Positions 21,754-34,490 are shown, counted from the first letter of the stretch. The stretch: DNA of 64,000 nucleotides from Artemia franciscana (GCF_032884065.1 NC_088868.1:39830961-39894960), one strand, 5' to 3'. The notes: generated from the sequence alone by a model not told the origin. Program-made: numbers and translations.

Positions 21754-22037
21754 TCATCTTAAACGAAATTCTAGGTAGTGCTCAAAAGTAAATTCATTAT
21801 CATTTCCTTCTATTTTAGTTAATAAATCAATAAATTGAGTAAATGCGTCTGGACCACAATGTAAAAAATTAATACAGTTATTCTCAGACGGAGAATAATT
21901 TCTGGCTATAATGTTAAGCATTCTTTGAGAAAATATTTTCCTTTGAAGAAATGGATCTTGAAAATCATCTTGAATCAAAAAATGTTTTCCTAAGTCACTA
22001 GATTCCGTAAGATTTTTTGTTTCTCAAATCCAAGCAT
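21754..22037 (-). pseudogene. CARD-domain gene fragment (initiator-caspase-like N-terminus)
   Basis: Minus strand. From an ATG at 22037 the frame reads MLGFEKQKILRNLVT and stops; one base out of frame the protein carries on as LGKHFLIQDDFQDPFLQRKI, then SQRMLNIIARNY, NNCINFLHCGPDAFTQFIDL and a short tail ending LEFRLR before a stop at 21754. The run (L-x2-D near the start, an 'IFSQRML' helix, then GPDAFTQFIDLL) is the pattern of a caspase-recruitment domain, a helical fold that joins initiator caspases to their activating platforms in the cytosol. The frameshift near 21990-22010 and the missing caspase body suggest a pseudogene copy. It lies inside the intron of DM4/DM12 gene A. Which CARD protein it came from is not decided. 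Confidence 0.5.
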
Positions 22038-22329
22038 TTTTAATCCTGACACTCTCGCTACCGATTATAGACTAACAATAAATAAAGATTCTTCCTCGCT
22101 AGTAAAATATCCAACAAACTCCTTTTTTATAGATTCATTCCTGGATCAATGAATGCATCCGTGGATAAACTATTATTGGCGCTAGTAGCGTGTGCATGTG
22201 GTTTTTCTTCATCAAGTCATCTTTAATTTTCTTGCTGATAATCTCCGATACTGCCCATTTTATTTTATTTATGATTTCATTGTCTATTACCACATCATTT
22301 TACATAGGTGAAAATTATGGCACCTAGAC

Positions 22330-22700
22330 AAGATGTCACATGGCATTGGTGGATGCTTTTCTTCTTTTTACCTTTCGTCGAATGGTAATAGCAGAGGGTG
22401 GAGATCATATTTATCAAACGGTAACATTTTACCAGCATCACTAGCAAGAAGTTGGCCTTCATCATCATCTAAAAGCTTTAGATTTACATTCTCTTAACAT
22501 GCTATCACCTATTGAGATGTTATTCCTGTATACTCATCACTATAACACTTCAGTTCTATCGGTACTCCAGAGAAATCTAACTCCTTACTGTCCTGAACAT
22601 GCAAGCTTACACATCCAATAGTGTGACCATTAGCACTTGTTTCACAATTGAAATATTTTCTTTGTCGGTGTTCGACGCCACTACAACAAAATCATGTAAA
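22330..22700 (-). pseudogene. Unidentified protein-coding relic
   Basis: Minus strand, about 100 codons in one frame with only two stops. It reads GVEHRQRKYFNCETSANGHT, then IGCVSLHVQDSKELDFSGVP, IELKCYSDEYTG, and later EGQLLASDAGKMLPFDKYDL and PLLLPFDER before a stop near 22378. Amino-acid use is protein-like. I do not recognise it; it may be a host pseudogene or part of a mobile element between the Polinton and the next LINE. Confidence 0.4.
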
Positions 22701-22859
22701 GACGTCTTCTTAGAATATTTCATCTTCACTTAAAAAGTTAACATTTCTTGTTTCAAGCAAGAAAGCCGGGATTTTTTTGATTGATATTATGAAAAATGCT
22801 TGGGAATTTTGCCACTGATTTTATGCTTGAAACTAAGAAAATGGACTGAATGAAATTGA

Positions 22860-23800
22860 AAATGGACGGAATGAAACTGAATCAATTGGAAATGAAATTG
22901 GACTGAAGCTGCCGTTTGTACATGATCTACTGATAGACAAAAGATTGATTGATAATGCCAGAGATATCATTAGATGTCTTGATCTCTGTGATGAACATAA
23001 AGTGGTCTTACCCCTTTTTGTCATTTTGAGCCTTGATGAGGTGCCTGTAATGCCCAATGAAACAACTGCTACACTTACTGAAAAAGTCAATTAGTTATGC
23101 CTAAAATTTGATAATCTAGTTGATTTGAAATGTTAAGGTATAAATTTGGTTCGTCGTATAATGGGACATCCCAGGCTTCGATTCCGACCTATCAGAGAAC
23201 CCACCCAAAGATCTTGACGATCCCGTATCGTGAAAGGACTTCCTTAGTAAAATTTGTAGCAATAGTAGTGATCAAGCTACTGAATTAAAACCCAGTAAGG
23301 ATTCTTGGTGGCTTGTTTTGTCTAACAAAGATGCTGCTCAGTCAGTAGCACAAGCTCTCAATGATCATGATCAATCCTTGACTGCAAAAATGTAAAGCCT
23401 TATTTTTTGAACGGCTCGTCAAACCGCTTAAATCCTTGCATCTTATGGTCTTATTCAGCTAGCAGTAAACTGCTCTGAAGCGCAGCAGCTAGGTAGAACG
23501 CGCTCCTTTCGGCTCAAATTTACTGAAAAGGCACATCTAATCTAGAACAAGCCTCTCGTGAAAGTTGATTGGTTAGATATGAACGCCTAACTATTAATAA
23601 GTTTCTGCCTATTCTATGTTTCAACTGTCAAAAATTTTACTACGTCACGAGATTATGTAAGAATCCTCTCTAATGTACAAGATGTTCTACTGATCGTCCA
23701 AAAGATAATTACAATCCGTGCAAGAGACCTTTAAAATGCAGTCTTTGTGGCTCATCTCACCACCCTTCATAGGGATTTAAGTATGCAGTCACGCAGGCTA
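22860..23800 (+). pseudogene. ORF1 relic of the second LINE
   Basis: Plus strand. An early part reads LKLPFVHDLLIDKRLIDNAR and later TTATLTEKVN, followed by a degenerate RNA-binding part (SKDSWWLVLSNKDAAQSVAQ) and a zinc-knuckle part (CFNCQKFYYVTRLCKNP, then CKRPLKCSLCGSSHHP). This order, a helical start, RRM-like middle and CCHC end, is typical of ORF1 proteins of the Jockey group. Several stops and frame changes. Confidence 0.65.
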
Positions 23801-24029
23801 TGAATAATTTGAATTTTTTCCTGGAATATCAATGGCAGTGTTTTGACGAAGTGACCTCTTCTAGAAAAATTCATTCAGCATGAAAAAAGTATTAAGATTT
23901 TTTTCTTCTATGTTCTATCGTTTTTCTTTTCTCTTTTGTTTGTTATAGACTGTGGCTATTCCTAGCCGGATGGTGGGTGGTACGTGACGAATCCTAGCTT
24001 GATGGTAATTGGAATTTGCCTGAATCGAG

Positions 24030-26890
24030 GTCTGGTGAAATCTTTTCCTTGGTTCATTGACTACTTAAGCTTCAAAATAATCCTATTGATGTTCTTAGTT
24101 CAATAAGTATAGGTCAGTATAATAAGTTATATCCAATTCCCACTTTTTAGCTTTTGGTAAGCATATTTCGGATTTAGATGAATTTTCCGAACGAAATGGT
24201 AGTTTTTCTGTGCTTCACCTAAAGTTTCAAGGTCTTTGCTCTTCATTTGATCTTTCAAATGAATCCAGTTTCAAGGTATTTGCTACATACACACATTACG
24301 TAGTGGCCACCCAGATTTTATTTGTCTTTGTGAGACTTTTCGTGATTCGAAAACTCAATCTCTATTGCATATCCCAGGGTAGGCTATAAGATGGAGTATT
24401 TGAACCGTAGTAAAATGGCTAAAGGCGGCCATGTCGCTTATATTTTGGAATATCATAAGTATTCTGTAAGACATGACCTGTAAAGAAATGGAGAAGGGAT
24501 TTTCGAATCCATGTTTTTGAGACTGAAATCCAAACTAAATCCCTGATTGTTGGTAATACATAACGGTCTGCTACTTGGTCTTTTCCCTCTTTTTTTTAAA
24601 AATTTTTAATGAGGATTTGGAAGTAATCCATCAAGATTCATGTGAACTTGTCATTATGGGTGACTTCAATATTAAGTTGTGTGACTAGAGGGTATTTCCC
24701 TCCTTGTATTTGCTCTCAGCTGTCTTACTTGCGGCACGTTACCTTAAGCAAGTATTCCAACTCGTATATCTTACACTATTGCTTCTTTGATTTATAATAT
24801 TTCTTTTTATATCGTTGACTTTGGTGCAAAATTTCGTATTGATGAGATATATCTCAGACCATTTACCTCTTTTTTTCCGCTTATGGTTTTCCTTACTCCT
24901 TACCTAAGAGTCACCAGGGAGGTTGTTTTTTTGTCTTTAAAATTTAATTATCAGCAGTTAACTCATCTTACATTGCAGTTGGATCGTGTTATATTTTGAA
25001 AATGAATATGATGTAGATTCACTTTTTAATTCTTTTTATAAAAAAAATTATGTCGGATACTTGTTATGCATCTCAGTTAAATTCGGGATCGAAGAGAACA
25101 GCCCCTTTGAATTCTTGGATTACTTCTAGACTCCTTAGGAGCTGGAGGAAAAAATAGCCTTTAGAAGGCTTAGAGGTCCTCTAAGCTACCAGTAATCTTC
25201 GCGCGATTACTGGCTTTAGATTCTTGAAGCTTACTGAAGAGTTTACAATTTGCTTCGGCCGGATGTTTACAATTCACTTTACCGGAAAAAAATTAAGAAA
25301 CCAGGGCAAGTAATCAATCATGTTATTAGGTCATATTCTTGGCCTCCTTCTGTCCCTTCAAGTGTTTTGATTGATGATAATTCGTAGATAGTCATCTGAA
25401 AGTGTCAAACGTATTTACTTCATACTTTGCTAATATTGGCAAAAATACCACCTTTTCTGTAAGTCCTTCGTCTCTATACGATTATAGATTTTATCTTGGA
25501 CCTCCCTGTCTTAAATCAATGGGCTTAGAGCCTATGGTTTTGGGCATCATTGTTGATGGTTTGAAGGGTTCTTCATCTTGTGGCCCACACCGTATTTTGA
25601 CTAAGGTTTTCAAGTTTATTCTTCCTTTCACCGTTTATGCTCTTACGAGAAGAAATGAGATAATACAAGCTTGTCAGCAAGTCTTTTGTAAAAGTTGTTT
25701 TCCCAAGTACTTTAAAGTGTACTCATGCTATTTTACTTTTAAAGGGGGATCATGGAATGAGCCTTCTAGTTATCGTCCTATATCTCTATTATCAGTGTTC
25801 AGTAGATTTTGAAATGATATAATTTCTCGACTTCTTGACTTCCTGAGTTGTAAACCTTTTCCCTCTGATTCCAGTTTGGTTTTACGGCAAAGCACCCCAC
25901 TGGGTATTTGGCAAAGCTGGGTATTTACGGGTTTTTTTTCTGTGTATTTCCGGGTATATTCCTGCTGGTACTGGCTGTAAATTCTGTGTATTATGTATTA
26001 GCTGGTACATTGTGTATTCTGTGTATTAGCTGGTATAACTTTCTGTGTATTAGCTGGATATATGGATATTTTCTGGATATTTACGGTAAAGCACTCCACT
26101 GGGTATCCACTGTGTGAATCTTTTGAATTATAGACATATATCCTTTGACTCTGGTCTGATACCTGCTGCTCTTTTTCTCGATGTTCTTCGGAAACTGTCC
26201 CATATTGAGGCCCGAAGGAGTGCTTCTTCTCTGTTTCTATCATATTTATCTGGTCTATTTATTTTGGTTGATCTTTTCTTTTCCAACCCGTCTGAAACAG
26301 AGCGTGGTGGTCAGCAAGGATATGTGGTTGGGTCCATAATATTTTTAATTTATGTTAAGGACCTTAAAAATGCGGTTAAAAATATAAAACCTACCACTTG
26401 CGCTTGTCTTTCTCAACATGCAATTGTCCCTAATTTTGACAGGAGTTCTTCCTTCTCTGATACAAATATAGGTTTTGCGGATGACAGCACTCCTGGCACA
26501 GCCAGTAGAACTGAGTCCGATCTATGTTCAAACATGGTTGCATTTTTTGAAAGAGTTACTGAGTGGTTTGATGTTAATTATCTTGCCTATATTGTTAATA
26601 TGTATTAACAACATATTGTTAATATGTTGGAAAGTCATACTTTCTTATTTTGTCATGGCTTGTTCTGGTTTAAATGAAGCACATGTATCGAGGGGTTCCC
26701 ATAATAGACCTAAGGATCGTTGCGTTCGATTCCTAGGCATCTTGCTTGATGAATTTGTCTCCTTTAAGTCTCATGTTGATCCCATTAAAATGAAAGTCTC
26801 CAGAAGCCTCGGGATCCTTTAAAATTCAAACAAATTTTTCAGGGTCAATTCCTAAAATCCTCTACTGCAGCCTGGTTCAGCCATATATTT
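24030..26890 (+). pseudogene. ORF2 relic of the second LINE (EN and RT)
   Basis: Endonuclease side: VIMGDFNIKL near 24650 and an SDHLPLF-like stretch near 24855. Reverse transcriptase: SSYRPISLLSVFSRF (25768-25810), a palm stretch with IGFADDSTPG at about 26466 (the YxDD step read as FADD), and RFLGILLDE near 26730. The protein runs into the hairpin repeat at 26905; its C-terminal part resumes after 28343 with an IWNTLPES-like stretch at about 28652. Frames are broken repeatedly, and a short minisatellite interrupts the fingers at 25909-26106. Confidence 0.75.
25885..26106 (+). repeat. Minisatellite between duplicated 24-bp sites inside the RT
   Basis: The RT stretch ACGGCAAAGCACCCCACTGG (25885-25908 region) recurs as ACGGTAAAGCACTCCACTGG at 26083-26106. 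Between them lie several copies of TCTGTGTATTAGCTGGTA and a GGGTATTT-rich start. The coding sequence would be continuous without one copy and the array, so this is an insertion or local expansion after the LINE landed. Confidence 0.65.
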
Positions 26891-26904
26891 CATATTTTTC
26901 TATC

Positions 26905-28343
26905 AGACAGTTCGTGGTAACGACTTGTAGTAAGGAGCGACCCGACTCAATAATAAACGAAACTCTAAAAAACGGAATTTTGATGCTAAAACATTCAGCA
27001 AGAGAATCAAATTTTATGCAGATTTTAAATATATAAGTTTCATCAAATTTAGTCGTTGTCATTAAAAGTTACGAGCCAGAGAAAATTTGCCTTATTTTGG
27101 AAAATAGGAGGAAACACCCCCTAAAAGTAATAGAATCTTAACGAAAATCACACCATCGCATTCAGCGTATCAAAGAGCCCTACAGCAATAATTTCAAGCT
27201 CCTATCTACAAAAATGTGGAATTTTGTATTTTTTGCCAGAAGACAGAACACGGGTGTTTTTTTTTTTTTTTTTTTTTTTTTTTTAGGGGTCATCATATCG
27301 ACCAAGTGGTCTTAGAATTTTGCAAGAGGGCTCATTCTAACGGATTTTTTTTTGGTTATGGGGTGAGGTTGGGGCGGGGGAGGGTTATGAGGGAGGATCT
27401 TTCCTTGGAGGAGTATGTGATGAGGGAAGAGAAATTCAATGAAAAGGGCGTGGGATTTTCTAGCATTACTATAAAAAAAACAATGAAAAAATGAACATGA
27501 AAAAGCTTTTTCAATTGAAAGTAAGGAGTAGCACTAAAACTAAAAACAAACAGAGATTATTACGCATATCTGGGGTTCTAAAAATACTTTAGCATAAAGA
27601 GTGAGGTATTTAGGAGGAGATATATACCTCACTCTTTATACTAAAGTATTTTTATTAATTTCAACTTTTTTTTTGCGGCCTTTCTGATTCAGGGATCATT
27701 CTTAAAGAATTGGGACAAAACTTAAAATTAAATGTAAAGAGCGAGGTATTAACAAGAGGACAAATTCCTTCATATACATAAAAAAATATAGGAGCGTAAA
27801 AGTTTGTTACGTAAGTTAATTCTCAAGTTACGGATATTTTTTACTAATAAAAACGTTCGTTAAAAATTAAAAGCTCTTGTTGCCTTTTTAAGTAACCGAA
27901 AGATTGGAGGGCAACTCTGCCTCCTTCCCCACCCCTTATTTCTCGAAATTGTCTGATCAAAACCAAGAGAAACCCATTTAGCCCAAAAAAGAATTAACAT
28001 GCAAATTTCATTCTAATAATTTATTTGCGGAGAGCCAAAATCGAACATTCATTAATTCAAAAGCGTTCAGAAAATAAATAAAAAACCTATTCTTTTTAAC
28101 TGAAAGTAAGGAGCGGCATTAAAACTTAAAACCAAAAGAAATTACTCCGTATATGAAATGGGTTGTCCCCTCCGCAATCCCTCGCTCTTTACGCTAAAAT
28201 TTGACTCTTTGCCACAATTCTACTTTTTAAAACAATTAAAAACTTTAGCTTAAAGAGCGAACCGTTGAGGAGGGGATAACCCATTTCATATAAGGAGTAA
28301 TTTCTGTTTATTTTAAGTTTTAGTGTCGCTCCTTACTTTCAGT
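26905..28343 (-). mobile_element. Double-hairpin repeat family, copy R1 (inverted)
   Basis: Copy of the family also seen at 42085, 45235 and 47775, here in the opposite orientation and inserted in the LINE. Its outer end carries a near-palindrome CAGTTCGTGGTAACGACTTG (26908-26927), then GTAAGGAGCGACCCG. Two foldback modules lie at 27505-27800 and 28100-28343. A T run (27257-27284) marks the site where other copies have T- or A-rich runs before CCAGGGGT. No protein-coding gene recognised. Confidence 0.75.
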
Positions 28344-29090
28344 GTCAATCTTTCCCTCATCACTGAAGCCACTTTCAAAACTGTATGATAAATCAAGCAC
28401 TCTTATAGAGGGTACTAGCTGTTGCCTACTTAACCCCATGCTCGACTTGAGATTTCTCTATTTTCTTTCTTGTGCTTCTATTAATTTTTGAGGTTACACG
28501 GCCACCTGCTTGTAATAAATTCCTGTGTAAATTCTTTATTTCCTAGCAGTCGACTTATTTTTTCCGTACTTTCAATAATATACAATTACCTTTTACTCCG
28601 TCAATACGGTCTACGGTCTGAATTTAACCCTCTGATAGTTTTTTATATGATTTGGAACACTCTTCCGGAGTCTGCGTGGCTACCGTGGGGCTGCGTGGGG
28701 CTCGTTTGGTATCTTCAAAAAGCATTTTAGAGTTTATCATGCAAACGATTATTTTTTTTCCCAGGTTCTCTGATGAGTTGATGTCTCTGGATTGGTTCTA
28801 TACTTTATTTGTGTGGGTGGATTCATGTATTACTCCCTTGCCTAGCTTTGGGGGGGAGGGATGTTTTGGATTAGAGATGTGATTTTGTTATTTAAAAATG
28901 TTTGATGAATGTATTTGTTTATTTTTTTCTAGTTTTGATCCCCCCTATTTGTTCCTGACCATAGAGCCTTACGGGGGAGAATATATTTAAGTATTTGTTA
29001 TTTTTATGCGTAATTTACCGTTAATTTCGGTATTCAGTGCTTTTATTTTTTGTTTTGTCCCTTTTCAATAAATTCTATTCAATTCAAATA
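28344..29090 (+). mobile_element. 3' part of the second LINE
   Basis: Resumes the RT C-terminal region and 3' untranslated part after the repeat insertion. The segment at 28940-28990 (CCATAGAGCCTTACGGGGGAGA) resembles the reverse complement of 39440-39480, so related LINE tails occur elsewhere in the window. Confidence 0.6.
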
Positions 29091-30032
29091 ACAGTAATAA
29101 TACTCTGAGTCTTACATAAAGCTGTAAAACTTCGGTAAACAAAACCCGTTAAAATCTTTGATATATATATATATATATATATCTATCTATATAAAAATAA
29201 GTTGTCTGTCTGTCTGTGGATGGATGGATCAGGTGACGTCACCTGAAAAAACTGGATCAGGTGACGTCAAAACTGAAAAAACTAAAAAAAGGCAAAAACT
29301 ACAAAAAAAACTAAAAACTAATAAAAAAAATAAAAAAGCTAAAAAACTAAAAAAACTAAAAAAAGGCAAAAACTACAAAAAAAACTAAAAACTAATAAAA
29401 AAGCTAAAAAACTAAAAAAACTAAAAAAAGGCAAAAACTACAAAAAAAACTAAAAACTAATAAAAAAAATAAAAAAGCTAAAAAACTAAAAAAACTAAAA
29501 AAACTAAAAAAAGGTAAAAAACTAAAAAAACTAAAAACTAAAAAAAACTAAAAAAAAGGAAAAAACTGAAAAATAAGCTAAAATAAAGGTAAAAACCAAT
29601 AAAAAACTAAAAAAAAATTGAAAAAACTAAAAAAAGGCAAAAACTACAAAAAAAACTAAAAACTAATAAAAAAAGTAAAAAAGCTAAAAAACTAAAAAAA
29701 CTAAAAAAACTAAAAAAAGGTAAAAAACTAAAAAAATAAAAAATAAAAAAAAACTAAAAAAAAGGAAAAAACTGAAAAATAAGCTAAAATAAAGGTAAAA
29801 ACCAATAAAAAACTAAAAAGAAAAAAAGGAAAAAACTAAAAAAAATTTTCATCTAAAAAACTAAAAAAAAATTAAAAAAGGTAAAAACTAAAAGAACTAA
29901 AAAAGAAAAAAATAAATGACGAAACTCAAAGAGAAAGCGACCAGGACAAAAGGAATGTTCGATTAGTAATCAACAAAGCACCGGGACACAGGGAGTATAA
30001 ATGACGACCAGGACATAAGTAAAAAAAAAAAC

Positions 30033-30890
30033 TATCTATATATATAAAAATAAGTTGTCTGTGGATCTGTGGATCGTGGATCAGGTGACGTCACCTGAAA
30101 AAACTGGATCAGGTGACGTCAAAACTGAAAAAACTAAAAAAAGGCAAAAACTACAAAAAAAACTAAAAACTAATAAAAAAAATAAAAAAGCTAAAAAACT
30201 AAAAAAACTAAAAAAAGGCAAAAACTACAAAAAAAACTAAAAACTAATAAAAAAGCTAAAAAACTAAAAAAACTAAAAAAAAGGCAAAAACTACAAAAAA
30301 ACTAAAAACTAATAAAAAAAATAAAAAAGCTAAAAAACTTAAAAAAACTAAAAAAACTAAAAAAAGGTAAAAAACTAAAAAAACTAAAAACTAAAAAAAA
30401 CTAAAAAAAAGGAAAAAACTGAAAAATAAGCTAAAATAAAGGTAAAAACCAATAAAAAACTAAAAAAAAACTGAAAAAACTAAAAAAAGGCAAAAACTAC
30501 AAAAAAACTAAAAACTAATAAAAAAAGTAAAAAAGCTAAAAAACTAAAAAAACTAAAAAAACTAAAAAAAACTAAAAAAGGTAAAAAAATAAAAAAAATA
30601 AAAAATAAAAAAAAAATAAAAAAAAGGAAAAAACTGAAAAATAAGCTAACATAAAGGTAAAAACCAATAAAAAACTAAAAAGAAAAAAAGGAAAAAACTA
30701 AAAAAAATTTTCATCTAAAAAACTAAAAAAAACTAAAAAAGGTAAAAACTAAAAGAACTAAAAAAGAAAAAAATAAATGACGACACTCAAAGAGAAAGCG
30801 ACCAGGACAAAAGGAATGTTCGATTAGCAATCAACAAAGCACCGGGACACAGGGAGTATAAATGACGACCAGGACATAAGTAAAAAAAAA
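30033..30890 (+). repeat. Second head-to-tail copy of the Helitron 5' block
   Basis: Repeats 29180-30030 almost base for base, including the start CTATCTATATATATAAAAAT, the sequence GGATCAGGTGACGTCACCTG, the A-rich array and the ending GACGACCAGGACATAAGTAA. The joined 5' ends look like a tandem duplication or a Helitron inserted into its own kind. Confidence 0.8.
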
Positions 30891-31464
30891 AATTAACAAA
30901 ACTAAAAAGAAGGTAAAAACTACAAAAAAACTAAAAAGAAAAAAAAACTAAAAACTAATAAAAAAAATAAAAAATCTAAAAATCTAAATAAACTAAAAAA
31001 GAAAAAAAAAGGAAAAAAATAAAGGAGAAAAACAAAACTAAAAAACGAATGTATATACAGACCGGTACACCGGGATACAAATGACGACCGGGACACAGGG
31101 AATATAAATGACGACCGGGACACAGGGACACAACTACAACGGGGACACCGGGGGAAACAGGGGGATATAAATGACGACCGGGACAAAAAAACTAAAAAGA
31201 AAAAAAAACTAAAAACTAATAAAAAAACTAAAAAATCTAAAAATCTAAATAAGCTAAAAAAGAAAAAAAAGGAAAAAAATAAAGGAGAAAAACAAAACTA
31301 AAAAACAAATGTATATACAGACCGGGACACCGGGATACAAATGACGACCGGGACACAGGGAATATAAATGACGACCGGGACACAGGGACACAACTACAAC
31401 GGGGACACCGGGGGAAACAGGGGGATGTAAATGACGACCGGGACACTGGGACAGGGAATGGTCG

Positions 31465-31656
31465 ATTAGCAATCACCATCAACAAAGCTCAAGGGCAATC
31501 ATTAGAATCATGAGGTATAGATCTGAATACAGATTGTTTTCCCATGGACCATTATATGTTGCATGTTCAAGAGTCGGTAAACCTGACAATCTATTTATAT
31601 GCAAAGACAATGGGACAGCAAAGAATGTTGTATATTCGCAAGTTTTACGTAGTTAA
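31465..31656 (+). pseudogene. Helitron helicase, C-terminal fragment
   Basis: Plus strand. ITINKAQGQSLES is the conserved helicase motif V/VI approach, with a TGA after it, then [10 protein letters not shown]; one base shifted, [19 protein letters not shown] (about 31543-31600) is motif VI, followed by [12 protein letters not shown] and TAA at 31654. These are the last 65 or so residues of the Pif1-like helicase in Helitron Rep-Hel proteins, which unwinds DNA during rolling-circle transposition. One stop and one frameshift in this short piece. Nothing upstream codes for the rest. Confidence 0.85.
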
Positions 31657-31658
31657 AA

Positions 31659-31778
<120 letters not shown>

Positions 31779-31872
31779 ATCTATATTCACAGGTGGGACA
31801 TAGGGACACAACTACAATGGCGCGTAACTATTATGGCGCGTAACGACTTACGCGCGCGGGGGGGCTTGGGGG

Positions 31873-31900
31873 GGGGGCGCGAAGCGCCCCCACCAACTAG
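31873..31900 (+). terminator. Helitron 3' end 1: hairpin plus CTAG
   Basis: GGGGGCGC, GAA loop, GCGCCCCC, then ACCAACTAG. The stem of eight G/C pairs with a CTAG end a few bases later is the Helitron 3' signature. Confidence 0.75.
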
Positions 31901-31901
31901 G

Positions 31902-31936
31902 TGTTGGGGTGGCGCGAAGCGCCACCCCAACAGCTA

Positions 31937-31937
<1 letters not shown>
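31902..31937 (+). terminator. Helitron 3' end 2: 14-bp hairpin plus CTAG
   Basis: TGTTGGGGTGGCGC, GAA loop, GCGCCACCCCAACA, a perfect 14-bp stem, then GCTAG and T of the TA repeat. It follows end 1 with no gap. Confidence 0.8.

Positions 31938-32015
<78 letters not shown>
31938..32015. repeat. TA microsatellite between Helitron ends
   Basis: About 78 bases of pure (AT)n separating the second and third 3' ends. Confidence 0.95.
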
Positions 32016-33381
<1,366 letters not shown>

Positions 33382-33549
33382 GTTAGAATTATCGTCAGAA
33401 TTTCCCCCATCAGGCCACTGTTCATAATTGGATGGCTTGGTAATTCACATATTGTGCGAAGTAGACAGGCTCTGCCATTCACCCCAATTGTTGACAGGCC
33501 AAATTCTAGGGCGTGAAATATATGATCCTGATCACTGTGGGCTACACTC
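33382..33549 (-). CDS. DM4/DM12-family protein, copy A, next-to-last coding exon
   Basis: 168 bases on the minus strand between an acceptor (TTTGTAATCCAG, ending 33550) and a donor GTAAGT (33381-33376). It encodes 55 residues: SVAHSDQDHIFHALEFGLST, then IGVNGRACLLRTICELPSHP and IMNSGLMGEILTIIL. The GRACLLRxICEL core with a following small, polar stretch is the central signature of the DM4/DM12 family. The exon has the same length, the same start phase and the same end phase as 59028-59195 of copy B, with 34 of 55 residues identical by hand count. It ends in AC, which joins the T of the exon at 12916 to make Thr. The intron to that exon is about 20.5 kb. Upstream exons are not found. Confidence 0.85.
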
Positions 33550-34183
33550 CTGGATTACAAATGACATGAGTGATGACATAACAATAAATGACCTCACATG
33601 ATAATAAATGGAGTGCAATAAATGCTGTAACTAGGAGCCGAATGAGCGGAAATACATATAAAATAAAGACGGAGAAACAGACTTAGTAACTAACGAGCCC
33701 TAGCCCATCATAACGGGATAATTCAAACTTATAGGAACGCACAGAGGCCCGCTTCTTCCCTGGAAACTAAAAATTTATCGGTTTTCTGAGCACTTTTTAT
33801 TCAAATCTTCGGATAAAATTAGATAAAATTTTCAGACCGGAACATAATTCCCCCGTTTGCACCTGCTACCGTTATTTCCAAGACTTTAATTATTCAAGAA
33901 TCTAATGTAAAATTGCAAAAATATTGACAGCTGATTTGAGACGTTTTAGATTTTAGAAACTAATTTTAAGGATGTCAGAGACATTAGACTATAATTGCCG
34001 TTAGATTTATTGTAAAAATACCAAAAAACCTTAGTTCTTAAGAATAGCCTTACAAATCAACAGCTCACTTCGTTCCCCCCCTCTTCTCGTTCGTTTTATT
34101 GTCACCTATCTTTGAATATTCACCTAGATGAGTCTGCTACTCAATAGGCACCTCCTCCAGGCCGCTCAGCGCGTCCACAGGTT
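33550..34183. other. A/T-rich DNA with no recognised feature
   Basis: Intron or intergenic sequence upstream of the exon of gene A. A local duplication of AATAAATG with GACATGAGTGATGACAT (33565-33620) is the only pattern noted. Confidence 0.35.
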
Positions 34184-34490
34184 TTCCAACTGAAAGTAAG
34201 GAGCAGCATCAAAACTTGAAACGAACAGAAATTATTACGTATATGGGAGGAGCTGTCCCTTCCAGAACATCTTGCTCTTTGGGCTAAAGTTTCGAATTTT
34301 TGTTCTAATTCTTTAAGAACGATTCCTGTATCAAAATGGCCGATTAATTAGAATAATAAGCTTTTTTTTAAATTAAAAAAGCTTTAGCGTTAAGAGTGAG
34401 GTCTTCAGGAGGAGGCAACCCCTTTCATATACGTAATAATTTCTGTTTTTTAAAGTTTTGATGCTGCTCCTTAGTTTCAGTTGAAAAACA
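34184..34490. repeat. Single hairpin module, MITE-like, about 307 bp
   Basis: Imperfect inverted repeat whose arms begin TTCCAACTGAAAGTAAGGAG and end CTCCTTAGTTTCAGTTGAAA. Inner arms carry ATTATTACGTATATG, and TTTGGGCTAAAG pairs with CTTTAGCGTTAAG. It is a free-standing copy of the foldback module present twice in the R1-R4 repeats, so the module can be mobile on its own. Confidence 0.75.

Larger units (their letters stand above)
22860..29090 (+). mobile_element. LINE with CCHC ORF1 and EN-RT ORF2, split by a hairpin repeat
   Basis: An old LINE on the plus strand, about 4.8 kb once a 1.44-kb insertion (26905-28343) is left out. ORF1 remnant spans 22860-23800 and ends in zinc knuckles. The endonuclease remnant lies at about 24050-24900 (CELVIMGDFNIKL near 24640). 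The reverse transcriptase is at 25400-26890 and 28350-28750, then an untranslated tail with TTCAATAAATTCTATTCAATT at 29062-29082. Many stops and frameshifts make it older than the LINE at 978-5245. Clade is probably Jockey/CR1-like; not certain. Confidence 0.8.

Noticed and set aside
29158-30240. Lysine-rich frames repeated in the Helitron blocks
   Set aside because: Products of the CTAAAAAACTAAAAA array. The repeat, not a protein, is conserved.
30920-31485. Minus-strand frames rich in Ser, Phe, Pro and Arg
   Set aside because: They translate the ACGACCGGGACACAGGGA tandem blocks of the Helitron interior; copies agree only because the DNA is duplicated.
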